NCBI RefSeq assembly: GCF_021654775.1
Contig: NZ_AP025343.1
Location: forward strand, 2,571,501 to 2,635,500
From: Paenibacillus azoreducens
Lineage (GTDB): Bacteria > Bacillota > Bacilli > Paenibacillales > Paenibacillaceae
Reading direction: 5' to 3'
DNA length: 64,000 nucleotides
The translations under genes and the position numbers were made by a program. Below, in pieces: positions 1 to 9,295 of this stretch (positions within the stretch are counted from its first letter, which is position 1; each line of letters opens with the position of its first letter). The notes under the pieces were generated by a model. It was not told where the DNA came from. It saw only the letters and a program-made list of their open reading frames with translations, and ran no database searches.

Positions 1-1
1 T

Positions 2-1453
2 TCCGTTTTTACGAAAGAGAATTTTACGACCATGCCCTTTGAGGATTTCAAAAAGCAACCTCTGTATCAGGAGGTGGTGGATCTTAACGGAGTACCGAAG
101 TGGATTGCGCCCCATGAGTATCCTGAGCTTACGGGAACGGAACCGGTTTTCACGCAGATTCGTTTGATAAAAGAGCTGAGCTATTTTAAAAATATCGGCA
201 TTTTGGTGGTGCAGATCAAAAATTGGGACATTGAATCAATCTTCCGCAACCTGTCGCCAACCCAAAGCATGCAATCCACCGATTTTTTTCTGGTCAATGA
301 CGACGGACTGATCGTGTACGATCCGAACCATGACTTGGAAGGAAAACAAATCAGCTCGGTAATGAAAAAAACGGTAAACTTCGGCTCCGGTTATCAAAGC
401 TTCAAAACGGATTTCAACGATGAAAAAAGCATTGTTTCCATATATCATATGAAGGACTATTCCTGGAATTTGGTGGCGGTCACCTCATGGGCGTCGCTGT
501 CTAAGGAAACGCTGGTATTTGCCCAGTGGTTTATCGGCATTACTCTGCTGTGCCTGGTGGCCGCGATCACGTTCAATATGGTGTTCATGAGACGGATTAC
601 GGGTTCGATCGGGCTGATCGTCCGCTTTATGAGAAAGGTGGAAGGCGGGGATTTTAATGTTCGCGTGGATGACCGCGGGAAGGATGAACTTCATATTTTG
701 GCCAAAGGTTTCAATGAACTCGTCGATCAAATCAACAGTTTGTTCAAGCAGATCAAGACCGAGCAGAAGCAGAAAACGCAAGCCGAACTTCGCGTGCTGC
801 AGGCGCAGATCAAGCCGCATTTTTTGTTTAACACGCTTGAATCCATCAATGTGCTGGCCATCCAGAATGAAGGCGAGAAGGTTAGCGAAATGGTACACCG
901 GCTCGGAAATATTTTGCGGATCAGCATTCAGGATAAGGAAGAAATTCCGCTGGACCAGGAAATCGAGCATTTGCAGAGCTATTTGGAAATCCAGAAGTTT
1001 CGGTTTGATGATCTGTTCGATTATGAGCTGGATATACCGCCCGAGCTGAGAAGGCGCAGCGTGCTGAAGCTTACTTTGCAGCCGCTTGTGGAGAATTGCA
1101 TTCAGCACGGGTTTGAAGGCATTCATTATAAAGGGCATATTCATGTTAGCTGTTGGACGGACCGGGGACGTTTTATCCTGCAGGTCCAAGATAACGGAAT
1201 TGGCATGAGCCCCGACCAGCTTTTAAAATTCGAGTATATGAAAATCGACAAGGAAGAGGAATCCGATCATGAGCTTCCGGGGTTGCATGTCAATGAAGAA
1301 CGGAGAGGACTTGGCTTAAGGAGTGTGGCCGACCGAATCCGGATTCACTACGGTGAATATTATGGCTTATATATCTGCTCCTCGCAGTTGACCGGAACGA
1401 TTATTCAATGTGTTATCCCTGATGCAGAATGGAGGGAAAGAGATGATTCTTAA
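2..1453 (+). CDS. YesM-type sensor histidine kinase (5' partial)
   Basis: Membrane sensor kinase that would phosphorylate the response regulator encoded directly downstream. The frame is open from the first bases of the window, so the N-terminus is missing. An ATG at 32 exists but has no ribosome binding site. Counting from that ATG, residues 1-160 look like the distal part of an extracellular Cache-type sensor, a membrane segment follows at about 163-185, then HAMP (186-240). The His_kinase domain has the phosphoacceptor H263 in QIKPHFLFNTLE, an N box PLVENCIQHGF near 351, and G boxes DNGIGM and GLGLRSV. The last 11 bases overlap the regulator gene, indicating translational coupling. Such pairs usually sense carbohydrates or envelope signals; the ligand here is unknown. 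Confidence 0.93.
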   Translation, partial: SVFTKENFTTMPFEDFKKQPLYQEVVDLNGVPKWIAPHEYPELTGTEPVFTQIRLIKELSYFKNIGILVVQIKNWDIESIFRNLSPTQSMQSTDFFLVNDDGLIVYDPNHDLEGKQISSVMKKTVNFGSGYQSFKTDFNDEKSIVSIYHMKDYSWNLVAVTSWASLSKETLVFAQWFIGITLLCLVAAITFNMVFMRRITGSIGLIVRFMRKVEGGDFNVRVDDRGKDELHILAKGFNELVDQINSLFKQIKTEQKQKTQAELRVLQAQIKPHFLFNTLESINVLAIQNEGEKVSEMVHRLGNILRISIQDKEEIPLDQEIEHLQSYLEIQKFRFDDLFDYELDIPPELRRRSVLKLTLQPLVENCIQHGFEGIHYKGHIHVSCWTDRGRFILQVQDNGIGMSPDQLLKFEYMKIDKEEESDHELPGLHVNEERRGLGLRSVADRIRIHYGEYYGLYICSSQLTGTIIQCVIPDAEWRERDDS

Positions 1454-2231
1454 AGTTTTGCTCGTAGACGACGAAGCGCCGATTCTGGGCAATCTGAAAA
1501 GCATTATTCCCTGGAAAGACATGAACATGCAGGTACTGGCGGCCCGGAGCGGGAAAGAAGCGTTGGAACTGTTCGATATCCATAATCCGGACATTATTTT
1601 ATGCGATATCCGGATGCCGGTGATGGACGGCCTGACCCTGGTTGGCGAGCTCCGGCGGCTGGGTTCCAAGGCGGAGATCATTTTGCTGACGGGGTACCAG
1701 GAATTCGAATATGCGAGAGCCGGAATCCGATACAAGGTCCGTGACTATATTTGCAAGCCTATCCACTATAAAGAGCTCGAGAACACCATCCGCTCGATCG
1801 GCGAACAAATTGTCAATAAACGGCTGAAGGATCCTTTCCAGCAAACCGTGACGCGCATTCAGGAGAACGAAGGGGATCAAGCGGTGCGGAAAAACCCGCA
1901 GCAGCTGATGGCGGAGGCCGCCCGCTATATTGCCGACAGGCTTGATACGGATCTGGGCATCGAGGAACTGGCGGGACATTTGGGCATCAGCTGCAGTTAC
2001 TTCAGCCTGCTCTTCAAGAATCACCTGGGCATGACCTTTGTGGAATATGTCACTTCCAAGCGCATTGAAGCCGCCAAATACCTGCTTCTGCATAGCGACA
2101 AAAGCATCACGCAGATTGGCTCTGGCATCGGGTATCATGAACGCCGCTACTTTACGAAGGTGTTTCAGAGATATACCGGCATGACGCCCTCGGAGTTCCG
2201 CGAGCAGGCCAAAAATGCCACCGTAAGTTAG
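1443..2231 (+). CDS. Short YesN-type response regulator with AraC HTH
   Basis: DNA-binding response regulator partnered with the kinase that overlaps it. The start is the ATG at 1443, placed by the GGAGGG about 7 bases before it, giving 262 residues. Residues 1-120 form a receiver domain with acidic pocket D9/D10, phosphoacceptor D55 in LCDIRMP and a conserved lysine in the CKPI segment. Residues about 160-260 carry two AraC helix-turn-helix motifs, ending in the family signature YFTKVFQRYTGMTPSEFR. It is shorter than B. subtilis YesN because there is almost no central region between the two domains. The likely target is the glycosidase gene 57 bases downstream. Confidence 0.93.
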   Translation: MILKVLLVDDEAPILGNLKSIIPWKDMNMQVLAARSGKEALELFDIHNPDIILCDIRMPVMDGLTLVGELRRLGSKAEIILLTGYQEFEYARAGIRYKVRDYICKPIHYKELENTIRSIGEQIVNKRLKDPFQQTVTRIQENEGDQAVRKNPQQLMAEAARYIADRLDTDLGIEELAGHLGISCSYFSLLFKNHLGMTFVEYVTSKRIEAAKYLLLHSDKSITQIGSGIGYHERRYFTKVFQRYTGMTPSEFREQAKNATVS

Positions 2232-2288
2232 TTTTACTGCAATAGGATTTAGCAATGATTATATTTTATATAAGGAGTGTTGAAGAAA

Positions 2289-3908
2289 TTGGATATCTCT
2301 AAACTTTCGTTGGAACAAAAAATCGGTCAAATGTTTATTTGCGGCTTTCATAGCCTTGTGCCTGACGATCAAATCCGCAAGCTGATTGAGGATTATCATC
2401 TGGGAGGCGTCATTTATTTCCGCCGCAATATCGACAAGCCGCAGCAGGTGGCAAGCCTTTCGGCTTCGCTGCAGAAGCTGGCTGCGGATCATGGGAATTT
2501 GCCGCTTTGGATCGCCATCGACCAGGAAGGCGGCATGGTGGCGCGCATCGACCATAAGCAAATAAGCCGCATTCCCGGCAACATGGCGCTTGGCGCAACG
2601 GATCACCCGGATTACAGCTATGAGGTTTCCAAAATAAGTGCAGAGGAACTGTTGCAGTTGGGCATTAACATGAATTTTGCCCCATGCCTGGACGTCAACA
2701 ATAACCCCCATAATCCGGTGATCGGCGTCCGTTCGTTCGGGGAAAATCCGGATAAGGTATCCGAACATGGCGCGGCCGTGATCAAGGCTTTTCAGGAAAA
2801 GGGTTTGTCCGCAGCGGCCAAACATTTTCCGGGACACGGCGATACCAATGTGGACAGCCATATGGGGCTGGCTACGGTGGAGCATGATGTCGAGCGTTTG
2901 CAGCAGGTGGAATTGAAGCCGTTTATCAAAGCTATACAGCAGGGCGTGGATGTGATTATGACCGCACACGTGATTTTCCCGGCGATTGAACCTGAACCGA
3001 TTCCGGCGACGCTGTCCAGATCGGTCCTGACCGGGTTGCTGCGGGAAGATCTGGCCTACGACGGCATCATTGTGACCGATTGTCTGGAAATGCATGCAAT
3101 CGCCAAGTTTTTCGGCGTTGGAGAAGGTGCCGTAAAAGCGGTGGAAGCCGGAGCGGATGTGGTGCTTGTCAGCCATACGCTAAGCGATCAAATCGAAGCC
3201 ATCGAAGCTGTTAAAAATGCCGTGCGATCCGGAAGAATTAGCGAAAAGACGATTGATGCCGCCGTGGAGCGCATTTTGAAGCTGAAGCAAAAACGCCTGA
3301 CCGGCTTGCAGGCTACCGAAGTATCCCAGGTATTCCTTGAAAGACATGAGAAACCTGAGGTCGACCGTCTCCTGAAAGAGATATCCCGGAAAAGCATAAC
3401 CCTCGTCAAAGACCAGGGGCAGCTGCCTTTGAATACGGCGGAACCCGTGCTTGTCATTTGGCCGGAAGTACGCTCCGAAACTCAGGTGGATGAGCCATGG
3501 ACGGAAGTGGTGACGCTTGGCGAGGCGCTTTCAAAGTATGCCGCAAATGTGAAGGAAATCCGGATCAGCGCCGAACCGGGGCAGGAAGAAATCGAGGAAA
3601 CCCTAAATACAGCGGCGTCTTTCTCCCAGGTTGTGTTGGCTACCTATACGGCAGGCAGCACACTACCGGAGGGGCAGATGAGCCTTGCGGAAAAACTGCT
3701 CCGGCAAAATCACGGCAAATTAGTGGTTGCCTCCACCCGGAATCCGTACGACTTGAACGATATTCCGGAGATCCCGGCGTATCTGTGCTGCTATGAAAAC
3801 ACGCCTTACTTCATGGAAGCACTAGCCTCGATCCTAGCCGGCCAAAGCGAAGCTGAAGGCAAACTTCCGGTAAGCCTGGATGAGCCCGGCGTCGCGGCTG
3901 CAAATTAA
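2289..3908 (+). CDS. Family-3 beta-N-acetylhexosaminidase (NagZ-like)
   Basis: Glycoside hydrolase family 3 enzyme expected to release terminal N-acetylglucosamine from muropeptides or chitin-type oligosaccharides. The N-terminal TIM barrel has the NagZ hallmark KHFPGHGDTNVDSH (K178-H191), whose histidine acts in acid/base catalysis, and the nucleophile D264 in VTDCLEMHAI. A C-terminal alpha/beta domain follows, for 539 residues. No signal peptide is seen, so a cytoplasmic location is expected, unlike secreted B. subtilis NagZ. Start choice: AAGGAG at 2272-2277 fits a TTG at 2289 (11-base spacing); the GTG at 2277 overlaps that site. The gene follows the two-component pair and ends at a strong terminator. 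Confidence 0.9.
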   Translation: MDISKLSLEQKIGQMFICGFHSLVPDDQIRKLIEDYHLGGVIYFRRNIDKPQQVASLSASLQKLAADHGNLPLWIAIDQEGGMVARIDHKQISRIPGNMALGATDHPDYSYEVSKISAEELLQLGINMNFAPCLDVNNNPHNPVIGVRSFGENPDKVSEHGAAVIKAFQEKGLSAAAKHFPGHGDTNVDSHMGLATVEHDVERLQQVELKPFIKAIQQGVDVIMTAHVIFPAIEPEPIPATLSRSVLTGLLREDLAYDGIIVTDCLEMHAIAKFFGVGEGAVKAVEAGADVVLVSHTLSDQIEAIEAVKNAVRSGRISEKTIDAAVERILKLKQKRLTGLQATEVSQVFLERHEKPEVDRLLKEISRKSITLVKDQGQLPLNTAEPVLVIWPEVRSETQVDEPWTEVVTLGEALSKYAANVKEIRISAEPGQEEIEETLNTAASFSQVVLATYTAGSTLPEGQMSLAEKLLRQNHGKLVVASTRNPYDLNDIPEIPAYLCCYENTPYFMEALASILAGQSEAEGKLPVSLDEPGVAAAN

Positions 3909-3969
3909 AGTTAAACCATTAGATTTTAGCCACTACAAAGAATTGGTTTGGTTACACCGGTTGCAAGGG

Positions 3970-4007
3970 CGGAAAATCCCCTTAAATCAGGGGATTTTCC
4001 GTTTTTT
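3970..4007 (+). terminator. Rho-independent terminator after the NagZ-like gene
   Basis: Perfect 12-bp stem (CGGAAAATCCCC paired with GGGGATTTTCCG), an 8-base loop, then six T residues. It closes the kinase-regulator-glycosidase unit. Confidence 0.92.
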
Positions 4008-4010
4008 GCG

Positions 4011-4110
4011 GATATAAGAATACATAACTTTAAGAAACGCGCATCCTTATATCGCAAGAAAAACTGCCGCTAAATGCGGCCTGTCTTCAATGGAAGTATG
4101 ACGATAGACC
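4011..4110 (+). repeat. Structured intergenic repeat, family 2, copy 1
   Basis: About 100 bases that match the minus strand of 49131-49233. It begins with GATATAAG (4011-4018), which pairs with CTTATATC (4046-4053) across a 27-base loop. The shared core ATATCGCAAGAAAAACT follows, then a small GCCGC/GCGGC hairpin (4066-4080). In the second copy the outer stem is GATATCAG/CTGATATC, so one base pair has changed on both sides and the loop length is the same. It lies between the preceding terminator and the secreted-protein gene at 4286. With copy A of the MITE-like repeat it fills most of the 377-base gap. Confidence 0.7.
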
Positions 4111-4184
4111 TTTTTCTTTTTTTGTCTCTAAAACTTTAGAAACTTTTTGATGAATTCTGCGTCTAATACTATGTCTATTTTAAG

Positions 4185-4242
4185 TGCGTGTTCAAAAAGG
4201 TCGGTTTTCTTAACAAACGCCTATTTTTTTGAACAACCTCTT
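4185..4242 (-). repeat. MITE-like repeat, copy A (ends only)
   Basis: 58-base remnant made of the two ends of the longer repeat seen at 9911 and 43553. One end reads TGCGTGTTCAAAAAGGTCGG and the other TTTTTTGAACAACCTCTT; the interior is missing. It sits in the promoter region of the gene at 4286. Its right end supplies TTGAAC (4229-4234), 15 bases before a TAAGAT, which could act as a weak promoter. Confidence 0.75.
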
Positions 4243-4285
4243 GTAAGGGTAAGATAGAACTATGGGAGCATAAAGGAGTCTGTAC

Positions 4286-6688
4286 ATGAATTTCAAAAAA
4301 CTAACAGCGATTGCTGTGTTGGCTGCATTTCAGACTGCAATCGTCGTTCCTTCCGCAGGTGCGGAAAGCGCGGTAACGGTTCAGACTGAGACGGTTCAGG
4401 GCATCACCATGAACGCAGCGAACAGCCCGGACAGTACATCAAAGAACGCAGCGAACAGCTCAGACGGAACAGCAAACGTGCAGCAGAACAACACAGCAGG
4501 AGTTGGTGACAGTTCCAATAGCGGTGACAACAAAGACAAACAAAAGGCAGCCGCCGGGAACACTCCAACCACAACAGGAGAAACAAAAGGCGGGGATAAC
4601 GGAACATCAAGTACGGACAACTCCGGCAAAACCGAAGGTACCCCGGCAAATACGTCCAAAGAGGGCGAAAATCAGGGAACCGCAAACGAAAACGCAAACA
4701 CGGGGGATAAGGATAAGGCCGAAGGAGAGAACGGTCAAACCGTAACCACGCCAGAAAAATCGGGAACAACGACCGATGCAACAGATGCTACCGGAACCGA
4801 GGTGCAAGCGGGGCCGGATGAACTGATTCTGATGATGAACAGCAATAAAATGTATCAGGATGGCAAGCTTTATCTTGCAGCCCAGCCCATGACCGTGAAA
4901 AACGGCGTTTCCTATGTGGCTATCCGGGCTATGGTAGAACGCGTAGGATTGAAGCTTACATATGACAACAAGACTCAAGAAACGATTATCATTAAGGACG
5001 GCAACGAACTCCGCTTTAAAACGAACAGCAATGTTTACCGCGTGAACGGCGTTGCCACCAAGATGAAAGGACCGGCTTACCAGCAAAAAGATGTGTTTAT
5101 GGTGCCGCTCACTTCCATTACCCAAGCGCTGAATATTCCCTATAAGGTGGATCAAGCCGGCAAAAGAGTGATTATGACGCTTTCGACCAAACCGGTGGCT
5201 ACCTTTACGGTTCAACCTGCCGAAATATATGTGGGCGAAACGCAAGTAACCTACAACACTTCGCAATCCAAAGCCTCTAACGGTTTGGACATTACGGACG
5301 AGCGTTGGGAAGGCAAAGAAGAAGTGTTCCAAGAGGTTGGTCCTCATACCATAACGCACTATGTACAGGATTCCAACGGCAAATGGAGCGATCCATATTC
5401 GGTAACGATTAATGTGCTGAAACAGAATGAACCGCCTGTAGCCAAATTTACGACCGACAAAGACTCGTACAAAATGGGTGAGGAGATTAAGATCACCGAC
5501 CTGAGCACCGATGACGAGGATGCGATCGTAAACCGGGAATGGTTGAACGACCGCAAGGCGTTTTTCAAGCCGGGTCCAGTCACCATCCGGTTGATTGTAA
5601 CCGATAAACACGGTTTGACCGATGAATTCCAAAAGACCATCAACATTACGAATGAAACGCTGTATACCGAAGACGAGTTTAATAAACTGTTTACGGAAAT
5701 TGGCGGTAAATTTACTTTCGATGGCGGCAGCATATCGCAATGGAATAATCTGTCTTATTCGATTTCATCGGAACCTGCCACGCTGATCCGAAGCAACAGT
5801 CCGGAAGTGGTGCGTTCGGAAGGGGTTCTGTACCGCGAAACGGCTTCGGGCAAGACCCGCTTTATGGTTCACCACGTGAATGCAACCGGAAGAAACATGA
5901 AGATATATGTCATTGCCACGAATAAAAGCATGGATCAGCCATCCCAAATTACGATGGATAGCTTTGGCTTGGCTGGACCGGACCCGCATCCGGAACTGAC
6001 AGGAAAAGTATCTGTTGAACGTTATTTCCAATCGATGCAAAATCACTCCGTCAATCAGGTTACCCGTTTAGAGCCTGGAGAGAGCAAAGTCATTATGACG
6101 GATGTCAGCAAAAACAAACTGAAGAAGGACGACACGATTTCGGTATTTGCCGATGCAGTCAGCGATAATCCGATCGAATATACGTTCATTATGATCGACG
6201 ATACCAAGGATCCGCTGCAAACACTGCCGTATTTGACGAATCTCGATCGCGACGTTCATAACCGGGGCACATATCCCGACTCCGTCCGTTTGATTCGTTA
6301 CGACGAGTCGGTTGGCTCTGCTCCGGCACGTCTGATTCTTGGCGACGATAACCAGGATCCAAACCTGAAAGGCACGGACGGAATTCTGGGAACCGAGGCA
6401 TCCAATGCAGGCAATTTCGGCGTACTGTATAAAATTACATTAAGCCATGTAGCTCCGCGTACATTGATTACATTGAATCCGCGCGGCGGCTTGTATAAAG
6501 GTGTCCTTACCGTTAATGGACAAATCGTACAGGCGTCAAACAATTCGACGATCTATGCGCCGGACCAAGCTGGCGTATTATATCGTACCGGCTATACGGA
6601 GGAAAGCGTAGAGATCATCTTCACTCCTGCACCGGGAAGCTTTTTGCCGGTCAATCTGCTGCTCACGCCATTGCCGCAAATGAAGTAG
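4286..6688 (+). CDS. Secreted stalk/PKD-domain protein of unknown function
   Basis: Exported 800-residue protein with a signal peptide (about 1-26, cleaved near AGAESA). A low-complexity Thr/Asn/Gly/Lys linker follows at about 40-175. A copper-amine-oxidase-N-type stalk domain at 179-302 carries the usual VAIRAMVERVG and MVPLTSITQALN repeats. Two PKD/Ig-like beta domains lie at about 305-378 and 385-455. The 345-residue C-terminal region matches no family I recognise. AAAGGAG precedes the ATG. The stalk domain occurs on many Paenibacillus wall-associated proteins and does not imply amine oxidase activity. A strong terminator follows; the gene appears monocistronic. Function unknown; a surface-binding or scaffold role is an inference. 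Confidence 0.85.
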   Translation: MNFKKLTAIAVLAAFQTAIVVPSAGAESAVTVQTETVQGITMNAANSPDSTSKNAANSSDGTANVQQNNTAGVGDSSNSGDNKDKQKAAAGNTPTTTGETKGGDNGTSSTDNSGKTEGTPANTSKEGENQGTANENANTGDKDKAEGENGQTVTTPEKSGTTTDATDATGTEVQAGPDELILMMNSNKMYQDGKLYLAAQPMTVKNGVSYVAIRAMVERVGLKLTYDNKTQETIIIKDGNELRFKTNSNVYRVNGVATKMKGPAYQQKDVFMVPLTSITQALNIPYKVDQAGKRVIMTLSTKPVATFTVQPAEIYVGETQVTYNTSQSKASNGLDITDERWEGKEEVFQEVGPHTITHYVQDSNGKWSDPYSVTINVLKQNEPPVAKFTTDKDSYKMGEEIKITDLSTDDEDAIVNREWLNDRKAFFKPGPVTIRLIVTDKHGLTDEFQKTINITNETLYTEDEFNKLFTEIGGKFTFDGGSISQWNNLSYSISSEPATLIRSNSPEVVRSEGVLYRETASGKTRFMVHHVNATGRNMKIYVIATNKSMDQPSQITMDSFGLAGPDPHPELTGKVSVERYFQSMQNHSVNQVTRLEPGESKVIMTDVSKNKLKKDDTISVFADAVSDNPIEYTFIMIDDTKDPLQTLPYLTNLDRDVHNRGTYPDSVRLIRYDESVGSAPARLILGDDNQDPNLKGTDGILGTEASNAGNFGVLYKITLSHVAPRTLITLNPRGGLYKGVLTVNGQIVQASNNSTIYAPDQAGVLYRTGYTEESVEIIFTPAPGSFLPVNLLLTPLPQMK

Positions 6689-6730
6689 TAGGTTATTGAA
6701 ATTTTAAATTCTCTCAACTGTTAAAAAGAA

Positions 6731-6781
6731 GAGGCTGCCCCAACGTCTTGAAAGACAATGACGTTGGGGCAGCCTCGTTTT
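6731..6781. terminator. Bidirectional terminator between convergent genes
   Basis: A 17-bp perfect stem (GAGGCTGCCCCAACGTC with its complement) and a 12-base loop, preceded by an A-rich and followed by a T-rich stretch. It can end both the plus-strand gene at 4286-6688 and the minus-strand ABC exporter operon. Confidence 0.88.
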
Positions 6782-6834
6782 ATTCCAATGCGTAAATGAA
6801 CTGTCTGGTTAATACGACTTCCGTAATGAGGAGA

Positions 6835-7509
6835 CTATACAATTAATCCATCCTTCATCGAAATGATGCGATCCGCGTAAGGGAGCATCTCTTCATCATG
6901 CGTGACCATCAGGGTTGTAAGATGCAGTGTTTTGGTCAGATCGCGAATGAGCGTCATCACGTCTCTGGAACGCTTCGAGTCAAGACTCGCCGTCGGTTCA
7001 TCCGCAAACAGGATTTTAGGTTTGTGGATGATGGCGCGGGCGATAGCAACACGCTGTTTTTCCCCACCGGATAAAGAAGAAGGATAAGCATGTCTCCGAT
7101 GATCCATTTCGACTAACTTGAGAACTTTTGCTGCTTCTTCCTTTTGCTCGCGTTTGTTCATTTTGGACTCTGCCACATCAAGCATTAGCATAAGCTGGTC
7201 TTCAACGGTGAGGAAAGGTACCAGGTGAGCAGATTGAAAAACAAAGCCAAACTTGCTTGCGCGAATCTTGCGAATCTCTTCCTGGGTCATCGCGGTCATA
7301 TTGATCCCGTCAAAATGCACATTCCCACCGGAAGCGCGTTGAAGGCCGGCAGCGATGGTTAGCAGCGTGCTTTTTCCTGAACCGGATGCACCTACGAGAG
7401 CTGTGAGTTCTCCTTCCTGCAGGGAGAGGTTGATTCCATTTAGTACTTGTTCAGTAACTTCGCCATTGCTAAATGTTTTGGTGACGTCTTTTATTGTGAA
7501 AGTTGTCAT
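6835..7509 (-). CDS. ABC transporter ATP-binding protein, HrtA/LolD-like
   Basis: 224-residue ATPase of the MacB/LolD/HrtA class, which powers FtsX-type permeases. Walker A is GASGSGKST (40-48), the signature is LSGGEKQRVAIARA, Walker B is ILFADEPTASLD, and the switch histidine is in MVTHDEEM. The start ATG follows GGAGAT. It begins one base after the permease stop codon and is surely co-transcribed with it. Its length and partner resemble Staphylococcus aureus HrtA, the haem-stress exporter ATPase, but no HssRS-type regulator is adjacent and the substrate is not shown by the sequence. Confidence 0.9.
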   Translation of the reverse strand: MTTFTIKDVTKTFSNGEVTEQVLNGINLSLQEGELTALVGASGSGKSTLLTIAAGLQRASGGNVHFDGINMTAMTQEEIRKIRASKFGFVFQSAHLVPFLTVEDQLMLMLDVAESKMNKREQKEEAAKVLKLVEMDHRRHAYPSSLSGGEKQRVAIARAIIHKPKILFADEPTASLDSKRSRDVMTLIRDLTKTLHLTTLMVTHDEEMLPYADRIISMKDGLIV

Positions 7510-7510
7510 G

Positions 7511-8545
7511 TTACATATCTCCTTGTTGAATAGCTTGTAGAGGTTCCACTTTTTTAATCTGCAGGCCGGAAAGCGTAGAACCGATAAATCCGATGATTAA
7601 GAAAATGACGGATAAGAGAATGGTCGCATTCGCCGTCAGACTGAACGGCATGCCTTTCGGTGCGATCAAATTGAAACCTTGGCTTAACGCTATGGAAAAG
7701 AGCAGCGCGATCAAAGTGATGAAGAACATCTGAGACCACATCATCCGGAACAGCGTGCCCGTTTTCACACCGATTGCTTTCAGGATGCCGTATAATCCGA
7801 TTTTCTGAACATTCATCATGTAGAAGAAAATGGCGAACAACATGCCGCTAATGGCAATCAAAAACCAAATGATCATATTGAGGGACATGTTTTCCGCCTT
7901 ATAGCTTGAGATGGTGTTAAGAAACTCATTTTTTGAAAAGGCTTCAAGTCCCGTAATCGACGGCGCTTTATCTTGTCCTGGAATGAACATCAGCTGCATT
8001 CCCTTCGTGCGGTAAATCTCTTTATAGTTATCCATGTTGATAAAGGCGACAGGGGCATGGCTGTATTTCTTTTGATCCACGAATTTAACGACTTTGAACT
8101 CACCCTTGAACTGATTATTCGTTAATACATCTCCGACTTTAATGCCATCCTTCTCCAAGGAACGGTCTAACACAATTTCCCCCGGACTGACTTTTTCGAA
8201 TAGCGGGGAATCCGTCGAAGTCACGAACGCTACGGTATGCTGCTTGTCCCCTGCATCGTTCACAAAGCCCATCTGAATGGAAAATGCCGCGGCATCCTTG
8301 TATTCCTTAGTCACTTGATCCTGTAAGCTTGGATCTATTTTGGAGAGATTATACGTTTGTTTCGCTTCGGTATTCATATAAAAATGTCCCTTGGGCAAAT
8401 CTTTGATTAGGGCCGCATTATCTTGGGACAAACCGTTTGCCAACCCCGAGATGATAAAAGTTAAAAAACTAACCAGAAAAATGATCGACCCTAATATAAT
8501 AAATCTCGCTCTGCTTTTCTTCATTTCTTTCCATGCCATATTCAT
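7511..8545 (-). CDS. FtsX-family ABC permease, HrtB-like
   Basis: 344-residue membrane protein: one N-terminal membrane segment, an extracellular MacB-like domain of about 200 residues, and three C-terminal membrane segments in the FtsX arrangement. The start is the ATG at 8545 behind GGAGGAATCATC; a longer frame to 8575 has no ribosome binding site. The N-terminal FIISGLANGLSQDN resembles the equivalent part of HrtB, which suggests export of a hydrophobic or toxic molecule such as haem. It is first in the operon with the ATPase and divergent from zur across 281 bases. Those bases hold the two promoters but no operator I could identify. Confidence 0.85.
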   Translation of the reverse strand: MNMAWKEMKKSRARFIILGSIIFLVSFLTFIISGLANGLSQDNAALIKDLPKGHFYMNTEAKQTYNLSKIDPSLQDQVTKEYKDAAAFSIQMGFVNDAGDKQHTVAFVTSTDSPLFEKVSPGEIVLDRSLEKDGIKVGDVLTNNQFKGEFKVVKFVDQKKYSHAPVAFINMDNYKEIYRTKGMQLMFIPGQDKAPSITGLEAFSKNEFLNTISSYKAENMSLNMIIWFLIAISGMLFAIFFYMMNVQKIGLYGILKAIGVKTGTLFRMMWSQMFFITLIALLFSIALSQGFNLIAPKGMPFSLTANATILLSVIFLIIGFIGSTLSGLQIKKVEPLQAIQQGDM

Positions 8546-8826
8546 GATGATTCCTCCATTTCTTTGGTACAGCATCAGTATATGCCCAATCTATGAACGG
8601 AGTATGAACGAAACATTACATTTAAGGCGAATCGGGTACGGCGGATGGCGATTCCTGTCCGCGGCGAAATGAATCTTTTGAGGACATCCGCTGCTTCGAT
8701 TGACTGCAATATCGTTTTGAGGCATTATTAAAAGTATCAGAATGCTGCAAAATTCGATTTTTCAGGGAAAAGCAAGGGTTACCGAAATAGTGATTTGTGC
8801 TTTATATAAACGGGAGGATGAGCGTT

Positions 8827-9294
8827 ATGCTTTCGACAGAACAGATTATTGACGCCATGTCGGAACAGGGATTGCGCATAACCGACCAGCGGAAGACGCT
8901 CGCCAGATTATTTGGTGAACATTCGGGTTATTTGTCGGCCAAGGATGTTTATGATTTTATGTGCAAAAAATATAGCGGTCTCAGCTTTGATACGGTATAC
9001 AGGAATCTAAGGGTAATGCAGGAGCTTGGAGTGCTGGAGCAGGTGGTATTCGAGGACGGCATGAAATTTAAAGCGAGCTGCAGCGAGGAGCATCACCATC
9101 ATCACATGATTTGTCTGCAGTGCCAAAAAACCTATCCGATCCACTTCTGCCCGGTGAATTTTACGGATGCTCCGGAGCAATTTCAGGTTGTGACGCATAA
9201 ATTCGAGGTGTTCGGATATTGTAAGGACTGCCAGCGTTCCACTTCGGATGTAGACCCGCACAAGGCGGCGACCAAAGCTGACGGGAGACGATAA
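8827..9294 (+). CDS. zur: Zinc uptake repressor, Fur family
   Basis: Metal-sensing repressor of 155 residues. The N-terminal winged helix contains the recognition segment [17 protein letters not shown], nearly identical to Bacillus Zur. The C-terminal half carries the [11 protein letters not shown] stretch and paired cysteines CLQC and CKDC, which form the structural zinc site. [15 protein letters not shown] fits Zur better than Fur or PerR. The start is the ATG at 8827, nine bases after GGGAGG; a GTG at 8797 in the same frame lies upstream of that site. It overlaps no gene but is one base from yidD. A Zur-box-like site before znuA supports the assignment. Confidence 0.9.
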   Translation: MLSTEQIIDAMSEQGLRITDQRKTLARLFGEHSGYLSAKDVYDFMCKKYSGLSFDTVYRNLRVMQELGVLEQVVFEDGMKFKASCSEEHHHHHMICLQCQKTYPIHFCPVNFTDAPEQFQVVTHKFEVFGYCKDCQRSTSDVDPHKAATKADGRR

Positions 9295-9295
9295 T

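Noticed and set aside
2259..3176. 305-codon antisense open frame over the NagZ-like gene
   Set aside because: It mirrors the codon structure of a clear glycosidase gene, has no ribosome binding site and encodes a His/Arg/Gln-rich sequence without family features.
4404..4781. Antisense frames over the low-complexity linker of the 4286 protein
   Set aside because: They arise from the repetitive Thr/Asn/Gly codons on the plus strand.
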